A DNA stretch of 12,945 nt from CAJVXI01 sp036444215. GTDB lineage: Bacteria > Patescibacteriota > Minisyncoccia > UBA6257 > UBA9933. The stretch is taken from assembly GCA_036444215.1 (NCBI GenBank), contig JAZGAA010000036.1, forward strand, positions 1 through 12,945, in the 5' to 3' direction. The notes below the pieces were generated by a model. It did no database searches. It was not told the DNA's origin and worked only from the letters and a program-made list of their open reading frames with translations. Numbering within the stretch: the first letter of the stretch is position 1; every line of letters begins with the position of its first letter. Both the position numbers and the translations under genes were made by a program. Positions 1 through 6,031 of the stretch are shown piece after piece.

Positions 1-233
1 GCGCGGATTTTAAATCCGGCAATTGATTTTTTGGCAGTCGTAGTTGACGGTTTTTGGCCGGTAATTAACGATAATCCCTTAATGAGCTCCGGCAAAATCT
101 TCTCTTCAAAATTAGGTTGCTGACTCAATCTGCCAGCGCCTATATTAACAACAATTTTCTGAATCCGAGGCACAGCCAAATCATTCTTATAGCCAAATTG
201 CTCTTTCATTTTTTTAATTACAGTTTGCTTCAT
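1..233 (-). CDS. rplE: 50S ribosomal protein L5 (uL5), N-terminal part, cut by the window edge
   Basis: L5 binds 5S rRNA in the central protuberance of the large subunit. ATG is at 233-231, and 77 complete codons can be read before the window ends. The peptide starts MKQTVIKKMKEQFGY and includes VPRIQKIVVNIGAG, TGQKPSTTTAKKSIAGFKIR, the conserved N-terminal signatures of bacterial L5. It starts 2 bp after the rplX stop, as expected for the spc operon order rplN-rplX-rplE. No Shine-Dalgarno sequence is seen. Only the 3' part is missing, because of the window boundary; there is no sign of truncation in the gene itself. Confidence 0.96.
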   Translation of the reverse strand, partial: MKQTVIKKMKEQFGYKNDLAVPRIQKIVVNIGAGRLSQQPNFEEKILPELIKGLSLITGQKPSTTTAKKSIAGFKIR

Positions 234-235
234 AT

Positions 236-541
236 TTAAATTTTAGCGGAACATTTTCTACAATACCTAACCTTATTTTTATTCTCTAACCTATAACCAA
301 CTCTGGTATTTTTATTGCAGGCCGAACAAACAATCATTGTGTTTGAAACATTAATCGGTCTTGGCACTAAAACTATTTGTCCTTTTTCTCCCTGTTTTTT
401 AGGTCTAACATGTTTCTTGTAAATATTTAATCCTTCAATCAAAATTGAGCTCCTTTTAGGAAAAACTTTTAAAACCTTACCGGTTTTACCTCTGTCTTTG
501 CCAGTGATTATTTTTACGGTGTCACCTTTACGAATTTTCAT
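236..541 (-). CDS. rplX: 50S ribosomal protein L24 (uL24) with zinc-ribbon tail
   Basis: L24 is an early assembly protein of the large subunit and lies near the tunnel exit. The 101 residues begin with a KOW motif (about residues 3-30, RKGDTVKIITGKDRGKTGKV). They end in a four-cysteine ribbon, C72-x2-C75 and C94-x2-C97, likely to hold zinc; this version is found in many bacteria, while E. coli lacks the cysteines. Length is normal. It starts 2 bp after the rplN stop and stops 2 bp before rplE, so the three are almost certainly cotranscribed. Confidence 0.97.
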   Translation of the reverse strand: MKIRKGDTVKIITGKDRGKTGKVLKVFPKRSSILIEGLNIYKKHVRPKKQGEKGQIVLVPRPINVSNTMIVCSACNKNTRVGYRLENKNKVRYCRKCSAKI

Positions 542-543
542 AA

Positions 544-909
544 TTACACAATTTCCTCCGCCATTGTCACTATTTTTTCAAAACCTTTTTCTTTGAGTTC
601 TCGCGGTATAGGACCAAAGATTCTTGTTGCTTTCGGTTCTTTTTTATCAACCAAAACCGCGGCATTTTCATCAAATTTAATATAAGAGCCATCTTGACGG
701 CGGAAAGGCTGACGCTGTCTTACGATTACTACTCTGACTATGTCCTTCTTCTTAACGGCCTTTCTTGGTTCGACTATTCTTACTGAAGCAACAACAACGT
801 CGCCTATTCTTGCATAGCGTCGCCTGGTGCCGCCTAAAATCCTAAAAACCCTAACAACTTTCGCGCCTGAATTATCTGCTACTTTTAATATACTTCTTTC
901 CTGTATCAT
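544..909 (-). CDS. rplN: 50S ribosomal protein L14 (uL14)
   Basis: L14 sits at the subunit interface and helps form an intersubunit bridge. The 121-residue product starts MIQERSILKVADNSGAK and ends PRELKEKGFEKIVTMAEEIV, both highly conserved, with RIGDVVVASVR between. Length is usual (about 122). It is the first gene of the spc group, and follows rpsQ after only 9 bp with no promoter or terminator visible, so S10 and spc appear to be one transcription unit here. The start has no Shine-Dalgarno sequence upstream. Confidence 0.98.
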   Translation of the reverse strand: MIQERSILKVADNSGAKVVRVFRILGGTRRRYARIGDVVVASVRIVEPRKAVKKKDIVRVVIVRQRQPFRRQDGSYIKFDENAAVLVDKKEPKATRIFGPIPRELKEKGFEKIVTMAEEIV

Positions 910-918
910 GATTTAACT

Positions 919-1149
919 TTATAACTTTTTAACTATAACCCATCGTTTATCTTTACTCATCGGTCTTGTTTCTTCAATAATAACCTCATCTCCTGTCTTG
1001 TACTCATTATTCTCGTCATGCGCCTTAAATTTCCGAGTTATCTTATAATACTTTAAATACCGCGGATGTTTTTTAAGCCGGGTAACCGCTACCACTCTAG
1101 TTTTATCCATTTTGTCAGAAACTATTGTTCCTTGTAGTTTACGTTTCAT
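919..1149 (-). CDS. rpsQ: 30S ribosomal protein S17 (uS17)
   Basis: S17 is a primary 16S rRNA-binding protein with an OB fold, important early in 30S assembly. The 76 residues contain the family signatures LQGTIVSDKMDKTRVVAV, a HPRYLKYYKITRKFKAHDE segment and GDEVIIEETRPMSKDKRW. It is slightly short against the 84-residue E. coli protein, with the difference at the C-terminus. It starts 1 bp after the rpmC stop, in the standard order rplP-rpmC-rpsQ, which supports translational coupling. Confidence 0.97.
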   Translation of the reverse strand: MKRKLQGTIVSDKMDKTRVVAVTRLKKHPRYLKYYKITRKFKAHDENNEYKTGDEVIIEETRPMSKDKRWVIVKKL

Positions 1150-1150
1150 A

Positions 1151-1354
1151 TTAGTGATTACTCTTTTGTTTGTTTATTAATGTTAAAACTCTGGCGATTG
1201 CCTTTTTAGTTAATTTAATTTCTCTAATATTTTTCACCTTTCCGGCTGCCAAATCAAATTTTAGCTTCCTTAATTTCTCGTGATAATCAGCTAAATTCTT
1301 CCGAAGCTCCGGCAGGGGTTTATTTTTTATTTGTTGGGTTTCCTTATGTTTCAT
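1151..1354 (-). CDS. rpmC: 50S ribosomal protein L29 (uL29)
   Basis: L29 is a small two-helix protein near the tunnel exit, where it helps form the docking platform for nascent-chain factors. The 67 residues are helical and highly charged, with LPELRKNLADYHEKLRKLKFDLAAGKVKNIREIKLTK split over the two predicted helices; the family marker is the LRKLKFDLAAGK segment followed by IREIK and KAIARVLTLI. It lies 2 bp downstream of rplP and 1 bp upstream of rpsQ. The sequence alone is weakly distinctive, but position and pattern together make the call firm. Confidence 0.95.
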   Translation of the reverse strand: MKHKETQQIKNKPLPELRKNLADYHEKLRKLKFDLAAGKVKNIREIKLTKKAIARVLTLINKQKSNH

Positions 1355-1356
1355 AA

Positions 1357-1767
1357 TTATTTCGTAATCACTCTGGTCTTGATTGGTAATTTATGACCGG
1401 CTCTTCGTAATGCTTCTTTTGCCATTTCTTCGCTTACTCCATCCATTTCAAATAATATCCTTCCCGGTCTAACCGGAAACACATAATGATCAACTGCTCC
1501 CTTACCGCCGCCCAAAGTTACTTCCGGCGGTTTTTTGGTTACTGGTTTGTCAGGAAAAATTCTTATCCAAACCTTCCCGCCTCTCTTGGTAAAATGAGTA
1601 ATTGTCCTTCTGGCGGCCTCAATTTGCCTTGAATTAATCCAGGTATTTTCTAAAGCTTGTAATCCAAAACTGCCGAAATTCAACGAAGTGCCTCTGGTTT
1701 CAGTTTGGCGTTTTCTTGACCTGCCTTTATGCCATTTGCGATGTTTTACTTTCTTTGGTATTAGCAT
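1357..1767 (-). CDS. rplP: 50S ribosomal protein L16 (uL16)
   Basis: L16 lies near the A-site tRNA elbow and is a late assembly protein of the large subunit. The 136-residue product begins MLIPKKVKHRKWHKGR and carries the conserved IEAARRTITHFTKRGGKVWIRIF region and GGGKGAVDHYVFPVRPGRI, with the usual REAL-like helix near the end. Length is typical. It is the first gene after an 80-bp repeat-bearing spacer that separates it from rpsC; elsewhere in this unit gaps are 1-9 bp. No Shine-Dalgarno sequence precedes the ATG. Confidence 0.98.
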   Translation of the reverse strand: MLIPKKVKHRKWHKGRSRKRQTETRGTSLNFGSFGLQALENTWINSRQIEAARRTITHFTKRGGKVWIRIFPDKPVTKKPPEVTLGGGKGAVDHYVFPVRPGRILFEMDGVSEEMAKEALRRAGHKLPIKTRVITK

Positions 1768-1847
1768 GTAATTGATTAATGTCCACGAATTTTCAACTAA
1801 TTTTCACTAATCACTAATCAAATTCGTGATTTGTGGCTATTCGTTAT
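1768..1847. repeat. rpsC-rplP spacer with phased short repeats
   Basis: This 80-bp spacer interrupts an otherwise packed operon. On the plus strand it has two adjacent copies of CACTAAT (1805-1818), with related words CAACTAAT and CACGAAT just before. A 9-bp inverted repeat, CACGAATTT at 1784-1792 and AAATTCGTG at 1820-1828, encloses the copies. Read on the coding strand, the words are ATTAGTG, ATTAGTG, ATTAGTTG and ATTCGTG. The same style of word continues into the last codons of rpsC (GAATAAC, GCGAATAA). No promoter or uridine-tract terminator is apparent. It could be neutral low-complexity sequence or an RNA processing or pausing site. Confidence 0.6.
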
Positions 1848-2531
1848 TTATTCGCGGTTATTCGTTTTATCAAACACTTCTCCTTTATACACCCACACTT
1901 TCACTCCGACTGTTCCGTAAGTAGTAAAAGCCGTGGCTTCACCGTAATCAATATTAGCCCGAAGGTTTTGAAGTGGCATCTCTCCTTTCTCTAAATGTTC
2001 CCTCCGGGCAATTTCAGCTCCGCCTAATCTGCCGGAAACTTCAAGTTTTGCTCCTTTTGTTTCTTTGTTTTGAAGAATTTGGCCTAAATATTTTTTAATC
2101 GTTCGGCGAAAAGGTAATCTTTTTTCTAAATCCCAGGCAATATTCTGAGCAACTACCGAGGCAGAAATCTCTGAACGCTTCAATTCTTCTATATTTAAAC
2201 TCAAAGAAATGGATTCGGAAATTTTGTTTTCTTTTCTTAATTTTTTCAGCTTATTTTCCAGTAATTTAGTCAGTTCTTCAATTCCTTTTCCTCCTCGCCC
2301 GATAATCAATCCGGGCCGGGCAGCTTTAATAAAAATCTTGCAATTACTGCCGGCTTTTTCTATAACAATTTTATCAATTCCGGCCTTGCCGATTTTTTCC
2401 CGAATTATTTTTCTTATCAAAACATCTTCTTCTAAAGAAGATTTATAATTGGTTTTTTTGGGAAGCCAACGTGAATGCCAATCTTTAATTATCCCTAACC
2501 TAAATGAATTTGGTTTAATCTTCTGCGCCAT
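1848..2531 (-). CDS. rpsC: 30S ribosomal protein S3 (uS3)
   Basis: S3 lies at the mRNA entry of the small subunit and contributes to mRNA unwinding. The 227-residue product starts MAQKIKPNSFRLGIIKDWHS. A type II KH domain spans about residues 40-110, with its G-x-x-G loop as IIGRGG at 76-81. The C-terminal domain is recognisable from IAWDLEKRLPFRRTIKKYL, SGRLGGAEIARREH and YGTVGVKVWVYKGEVF. Length is normal. It starts 1 bp after the rplV stop. Its last five residues, TNNRE, are encoded by sequence that looks like the repeat words of the spacer that follows, so the extreme C-terminus is probably variable. Confidence 0.98.
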   Translation of the reverse strand: MAQKIKPNSFRLGIIKDWHSRWLPKKTNYKSSLEEDVLIRKIIREKIGKAGIDKIVIEKAGSNCKIFIKAARPGLIIGRGGKGIEELTKLLENKLKKLRKENKISESISLSLNIEELKRSEISASVVAQNIAWDLEKRLPFRRTIKKYLGQILQNKETKGAKLEVSGRLGGAEIARREHLEKGEMPLQNLRANIDYGEATAFTTYGTVGVKVWVYKGEVFDKTNNRE

Positions 2532-2532
2532 A

Positions 2533-3051
2533 TTATATACTTTTTCTTCTAAACATTCTTTTAATAAATCCTGGACCTTTTTGGGACTTAACTTCTGCTT
2601 TTAATGTTTCTTTTGGTTTTTCCTTTTCTATTGCTTTCTGTTTTTTAATCTTTTCAAGTTCCGACTTTTTAATTCTTTCTGGTTTTACAATATTAAATCT
2701 CGGCGCCTTTAATTTGTCTGACTCTGCTAAAATTATAGTAATATGGCTGCCTTTCTTTTGAATCATATTTGCTTGCCCACGGGCTCTCGGCATCCATCTT
2801 TTCAACATTGGTCCTTGATCCACCTTAATTTCTTTGATAAAAAGACGGTTAACTTCCATCTGTTGATTATTCTTAGCGTTGGCAATTGCCGAACGCAAAA
2901 GTTTTAAAATTGGTTCCGCAACTCTTTTGGGACTCGTTAAAAGCCGGGCTTCGGCTTCGTTAATTGGTAATTTTTTAACGGCATTAGCAATCAAACGCAC
3001 TTTTCGCGGCGCTATCTTTAAATAGTTTAGTTTTGCAGTTTGTTGTTTCAT
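2533..3051 (-). CDS. rplV: 50S ribosomal protein L22 (uL22) with charged C-terminal extension
   Basis: L22 lines the peptide exit tunnel through a long beta-hairpin. The core (about residues 1-112) is typical: LKIAPRKVRLIANAVKK, the segment AIANAKNN, and the hairpin DQGPMLKRWMPRARGQA followed by SHITIILAE. The usual length is about 110, but this protein has 172 residues. The extra 60 are lysine- and glutamate-rich, ending PGFIKRMFRRKSI. Such tails on L22 occur in several bacterial lineages; a role is not known from the sequence. It is preceded by a 67-bp repeat spacer after rpsS and is followed after 1 bp by rpsC. Confidence 0.97.
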   Translation of the reverse strand: MKQQTAKLNYLKIAPRKVRLIANAVKKLPINEAEARLLTSPKRVAEPILKLLRSAIANAKNNQQMEVNRLFIKEIKVDQGPMLKRWMPRARGQANMIQKKGSHITIILAESDKLKAPRFNIVKPERIKKSELEKIKKQKAIEKEKPKETLKAEVKSQKGPGFIKRMFRRKSI

Positions 3052-3118
3052 AATATATTATCTCTAATCAATCGCTAATTTTATTCGCGAATATTCGCGA
3101 ATTTTTATTCGAGACGGA
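3052..3118. repeat. rpsS-rplV spacer with a tandem self-complementary repeat
   Basis: This 67-bp spacer holds two back-to-back copies of the palindromic decamer ATTCGCGAAT (3083-3092 and 3093-3102), so the 20 bp are both a tandem and an inverted repeat. On the coding strand it continues with ATTAGCG and ATTAGAG, words of the same ATT-x-G-x-G type seen in the rpsC-rplP spacer. The transcript could form a short hairpin here. No uridine tract follows, so it is not a convincing terminator, and no promoter is evident. Confidence 0.6.
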
Positions 3119-3415
3119 TTAGTGAGTTTGCCCTGTTTTTTGTTCTAATTCTCTCTGCATCCTGCCTCCGTGTCTTACAAACTTTCTTGTTGAAGAAAAT
3201 TCTCCTAAATAATGTCCTACCATTTCTTCGGTGACTTTAACAGGAATAAAATCTTTGCCGTTATGAACACCGAAAGTGAAGCCGACCATTTCCGGCGCAA
3301 TTTCAGAATTCCGCGCCCAGGTCTTAATAATTGTTTTATCATCCGGCTTTAAGTTGGCTATTTTTTTCAACAGCTTCGCATCAACGTATGGACCTTTTTT
3401 AGAACTTCTACCCAT
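3119..3415 (-). CDS. rpsS: 30S ribosomal protein S19 (uS19)
   Basis: S19 binds the head of the small subunit next to S13. The 98 residues begin MGRSSKKGPYVDAKLLKKI and contain TWARNSEIAPEMVGFTFGVHNGKDFIPVKVTEEMVGHYLGEF split by short variable positions, then FSSTRKFVRHG, the family signature. Length is about normal (92 in E. coli). It starts 5 bp after the rplB stop and is followed by a repeat-rich spacer before rplV. Upstream is A/T-rich without a Shine-Dalgarno sequence. Confidence 0.98.
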   Translation of the reverse strand: MGRSSKKGPYVDAKLLKKIANLKPDDKTIIKTWARNSEIAPEMVGFTFGVHNGKDFIPVKVTEEMVGHYLGEFSSTRKFVRHGGRMQRELEQKTGQTH

Positions 3416-3420
3416 ATTAT

Positions 3421-4242
3421 TTATTTTCTTCTCTTAATTATCATCTTGTTGCTCCATTTCTTTTTCTTTCTTGTTTTTCTGCCGCCGGTAACCTTGCCCC
3501 ATTTTGTCTTCGGTCTTTTAGTACCTCGCAGCGCCCTCCCTTCACCTCCACCATAAGGATGGTCACATGGATTCATTGCCGAGCCTCGCACCGTCGGCCT
3601 GATACCCAGCCAACGCGAACGGCCGGCTTTCCCAATCACCACTAAATTATGGTCCGGATTAGAAAGCTGACCTAAAGAAGCAAAATTTCCAGCGGACACT
3701 TTTCTGACTTCGCCTGACGATAATTTTAAATGGGTAAAATTATTTTCTTGAGCCAGCACCTCGGCATAAGAGCCAGCTGACCTTGATAATTGTCCGCCCT
3801 TACCCTTATTTAATTCAATATTGTGAACTAAATAACCAACAGGAATATTCTTCAATTCTAACCGGTTCCCGTCTTTGAGAGGCGCATTTTGAGAAATAAT
3901 AATTTCATCTCCAACTTTTAAATTTTTTGAAGCTAAAATATATTTTCTTTCGCCGTCCCGATATAAAATTCGGGCAATAAAAGCGGTTCGGTAAGGGTCG
4001 TATTCCAATGATTCAACTTTTGCCGGAACACCCAACTTATTCTGACAAAAATCAATAATTCTGTAAAGTTTTTTATTGCCGCCGCCCTGATGACGTACTG
4101 TTATTCTTCCCTGTTTATTTCGGCCGGCGCGCTTAGGCAACCTTTTTAATAATTTTTTAAACGGTTTAGCCGCGCTTAAAACGCCGTAATCAACGGTTGT
4201 CATTTTCCGCCGTGATGGAGTTGTGGGACTATATTTCTTCAT
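3421..4242 (-). CDS. rplB: 50S ribosomal protein L2 (uL2)
   Basis: L2 is a primary 23S rRNA-binding protein next to the peptidyl transferase centre, required for subunit joining and peptide-bond activity. The 273-residue product shows GRNKQGRITVRHQGGGNKK, an OB-like and SH3-like core, and the C-terminal signature VRGSAMNPCDHPYGGGEGR. H228 in that signature matches E. coli His229, the residue linked to activity. Length is normal. It lies 5 bp after rplW and 5 bp before rpsS, in the standard S10 order. Confidence 0.99.
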   Translation of the reverse strand: MKKYSPTTPSRRKMTTVDYGVLSAAKPFKKLLKRLPKRAGRNKQGRITVRHQGGGNKKLYRIIDFCQNKLGVPAKVESLEYDPYRTAFIARILYRDGERKYILASKNLKVGDEIIISQNAPLKDGNRLELKNIPVGYLVHNIELNKGKGGQLSRSAGSYAEVLAQENNFTHLKLSSGEVRKVSAGNFASLGQLSNPDHNLVVIGKAGRSRWLGIRPTVRGSAMNPCDHPYGGGEGRALRGTKRPKTKWGKVTGGRKTRKKKKWSNKMIIKRRK

Positions 4243-4247
4243 AAAAT

Positions 4248-4646
4248 TTATGTAGGCATTACGTCAATCTTCTGACCTTCTCTTAATGTGACAATCGCTT
4301 TTTTATATGATGAAGTCCGGCCAAGAGTTCTTCCCATCCGTCTGGGCTTGCCTTTTATATTAATAACATTAACTGAGATTACTTTTACGCCATAAATCTG
4401 CTCAATAGCTTTTTTTATCTCTGGTTTATTGGCTTTTCTGTCAATAATAAAACTGTATTGTCTCAAATTAGATAAACCAGTGGCTTTTTCCGTAATCCAA
4501 ACATACTTCACCAAGGACGCCGGACTTTTGTGCACTGACTCACGCGGACTAGACGCAGACTTATGCGGACTTTTTTCTGTATGAGTCCGTGTTAAGTCAG
4601 TATCAGTCTGTAATTTAGTTTTTTTAAATTTATTTAAAATACTCAT
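4248..4646 (-). CDS. rplW: 50S ribosomal protein L23 (uL23) with repeat-derived N-terminal linker
   Basis: L23 lies at the tunnel exit and is the main docking site for trigger factor and SRP. The core starts around residue 47 (KYVWITEKATGLSNLRQYSF) and runs through IKKAIEQIYGVKVISVNVI, the basic RRMGRTLGRTSSYKKA loop and the end. The whole protein has 132 residues against about 100 usually. The excess is an N-terminal stretch: MSILNKFKK, then a low-complexity Ser/Pro/Lys/His linker (25-42, KSPHKSASSPRESVHKSP). The ATG overlaps the rplD TGA by 4 bases (ATGA), which favours this start. An alternative TTG or GTG at codons 45-46 would leave only the core and cannot be excluded. Confidence 0.93.
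   Translation of the reverse strand: MSILNKFKKTKLQTDTDLTRTHTEKSPHKSASSPRESVHKSPASLVKYVWITEKATGLSNLRQYSFIIDRKANKPEIKKAIEQIYGVKVISVNVINIKGKPRRMGRTLGRTSSYKKAIVTLREGQKIDVMPT
4519..4574. repeat. Short phased repeats inside the rplW linker
   Basis: On the plus strand the tetramer GACT recurs with ends at 4526, 4540, 4550, 4561 and 4571, giving steps of 14, 10, 11 and 10 bp. The surrounding words are close variants such as GCGGACT and GCAGACT. Further out, CGGACT and AGTCCG words near 4571-4596 are inverted relative to one another. The style resembles the AAGTCGT heptads in the tuf leader. The array lies wholly in the reading frame of rplW and encodes its Ser/Pro/Lys linker. Confidence 0.5.
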
Positions 4647-5272
4647 ATCTTGTAATGTTTCTCTATTTCCTCTACTGCTTCTTTTTCCAAAATAACATTT
4701 TTATACTTCAATAAATCATTAACATTTAATGACTGCGGACTAATGGCGTCCACTTTTTTAATATTAGAAACTGCCTGATGAATATTTTTATTAGCCAAAG
4801 ACGGAATTAAAATAACGTTGGGCTGTGAACCTAAAACATTCTTCAACACTTGAGATAATTCTTTTGTTTTAAAAGCGGTTAATTTTAACGAATCAATAAC
4901 TTTTAATTCTCCGTCTTTTAATTTCTTTGAAAGCGCGCTGAAAACCGCCGATTGCCTCATTTTTTTATTAACTTTCTTTTCAAACTTCTTTTCTTTCAGC
5001 GGGCCGTGAGTAGCGCCGCCGCCAATCCAAATCGGCGAACGAATTGAACCGTGTCTAGCCCGGCCAGTGCCTTTTTGACGCCAAGGTTTGCGTCCGCCGC
5101 CGCGAACTTCGGCACGGGTTTTGGCGTGCGCCAAATCCTGCCTGGAATTGGCAATCTGCGCCTGTAAAACCTGATGAACTAAATCGGAATTCCATTTAGC
5201 GGCGAAAATCCTATCAGGTAATTCAATCGTATCTACCTTTTTGTTTTGTTGGTTAATTACATCAACTTGCAT
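4643..5272 (-). CDS. rplD: 50S ribosomal protein L4 (uL4)
   Basis: L4 binds 23S rRNA and extends a loop into the exit tunnel; in E. coli it also represses its own S10 operon. The 209-residue product carries the tunnel-loop signature AEVRGGGRKPWRQKGTGRAR followed by HGSIRSPIWIGGGATHGP, and a C-terminal Rossmann-like half (LKVIDSLKL, NVILIPSLANKNIHQAVSNI). Length is normal. Its start lies inside the end of rplC (11-bp overlap), and its stop overlaps the rplW start by 4 bp, so the three genes are tightly coupled in translation. Confidence 0.98.
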   Translation of the reverse strand: MQVDVINQQNKKVDTIELPDRIFAAKWNSDLVHQVLQAQIANSRQDLAHAKTRAEVRGGGRKPWRQKGTGRARHGSIRSPIWIGGGATHGPLKEKKFEKKVNKKMRQSAVFSALSKKLKDGELKVIDSLKLTAFKTKELSQVLKNVLGSQPNVILIPSLANKNIHQAVSNIKKVDAISPQSLNVNDLLKYKNVILEKEAVEEIEKHYKI

Positions 5273-5867
5273 AAATCTCTAATAACGTTCCTCTCATTCC
5301 CGACACCGCGCCTTTAATAATGAGAGTATTATTTTCTTTATCAATTCCAACTATCTCTAAATTTTTAATTGTTGTTCTTTCTTGACCCATTCGGCCGGCC
5401 ATTTTCTTGCCGGGCATTACCCGCTGAGGATCAGTAGCGCCGATTGAACCAGGTGCCCGCAAACGGTCTTTCTGGCCGTGACTCTTGGGTCCGCCGTGAA
5501 AACCATGACGCTTGACTACTCCTTGAAATCCCCTGCCTTTGTTTAAACCGCTAACTCTTACTTTATCACCTTCCTGAAACTGGCTAACATCCAGAACATC
5601 ACTTATTTTATACTTTTTCTCTTTTTCACCTTTAAACTCTCTTAGATATCTGAAATTTCCTAAATCTTTTAAATGTCCTTTCATCGGCTTATTTAATCTT
5701 TTTTTTGTCGCATCATATCCAACTTGTACTGCTTCATAGCCGTCCTTATCTTTTATTCTGACTTGAGTCACGGTTATCGGCCCGGCCTGAACAACCGTAA
5801 CCGGAATTACTTTATCATCTTTCCAAATCTGACTCATTTTAACTTTTTTGCCTAAAATGAACTTCAT
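5262..5867 (-). CDS. rplC: 50S ribosomal protein L3 (uL3)
   Basis: L3 starts large-subunit assembly and reaches toward the peptidyl transferase centre. The 201-residue product begins MKFILGKKVKMSQIW and includes VTVVQAGPITVTQVR, SGLNKGRGFQGVVKRHGFHG, GSIGATDPQRVMPGKKMAGRMG and a typical end VSGMRGTLLEIYAS. In the loop where E. coli has the methylated Gln150 (GQNQTPG) this protein has a different sequence with no glutamine at that place, as in many bacteria. It is the first gene of the second transcription unit: a promoter at 5994-6022 and a hairpin at 5879-5907 lie upstream. No Shine-Dalgarno sequence is seen before the ATG. Confidence 0.98.
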   Translation of the reverse strand: MKFILGKKVKMSQIWKDDKVIPVTVVQAGPITVTQVRIKDKDGYEAVQVGYDATKKRLNKPMKGHLKDLGNFRYLREFKGEKEKKYKISDVLDVSQFQEGDKVRVSGLNKGRGFQGVVKRHGFHGGPKSHGQKDRLRAPGSIGATDPQRVMPGKKMAGRMGQERTTIKNLEIVGIDKENNTLIIKGAVSGMRGTLLEIYAS

Positions 5868-5878
5868 TTTGTCAAAAT

Positions 5879-5907
5879 AAAACAGCCAGACCTAGCCCAG
5901 CTGTTTT
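5879..5907 (-). terminator. Hairpin with U-rich tail before rplC, possible attenuator
   Basis: AAAACAGC (5879-5886) and GCTGTTTT (5900-5907) form an 8-bp stem with a 13-base loop. On the minus-strand transcript it is followed by UUUUAUUUUG-like sequence (the tail overlaps the arm) and ends only about 11 bases before the rplC ATG. It lies between the proposed promoter and rplC, so it would act as a leader attenuator or as the stop of readthrough from the cysteine-rich gene. The stem is A/T-rich and moderate in strength. On the plus strand it is also followed by T6, but no gene is transcribed into it from that side. Confidence 0.4.
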
Positions 5908-5982
5908 TTAAAAAATTTTTGGCTAAATCTGTCGTATATTTTCCATATTATTCTGAATTCAATGATAATCTAATCATTATTC

Positions 5983-5998
5983 AACTTTAATTAAAGTT
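5983..5998. promoter_or_regulatory. 16-bp perfect palindrome over the S10 promoter -10 region
   Basis: AACTTTAATTAAAGTT reads the same on both strands and covers most of the proposed -10 hexamer and the likely transcription start of the rplC unit. A palindrome in this place would suit a dimeric repressor, but in A/T-rich DNA such matches also arise by chance. A weaker inverted pair, AATGAT (5961-5966) and ATCATT (5973-5978), lies a little downstream in the leader. Confidence 0.35.
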
Positions 5999-6022
5999 AA
6001 CAAATATCGTATTTTTTGTCAA
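5994..6022 (-). promoter_or_regulatory. Sigma-70-type promoter for the rplC (S10/spc) unit
   Basis: On the minus strand there is a perfect -35 TTGACA (6022-6017), a 17-bp spacer and a -10-like TAACTT (5999-5994) preceded by TGT, which fits an extended -10. It lies 10 bp after the stop of the cysteine-rich gene and about 130 bp before the rplC ATG. The same architecture, TTGACA, 17 bp, TAAACTTAAT, is present before tuf. The 164-bp gap 5868-6031 holds this promoter, the palindrome and the hairpin, and nothing else that I can identify. Confidence 0.6.
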
Positions 6023-6031
6023 TAATCACAT

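Noticed and set aside
5866..5874. A second TTGACA directly before the rplC start codon
   Set aside because: A matching -10 would fall inside rplC, and the motif overlaps the start region; it is probably chance.
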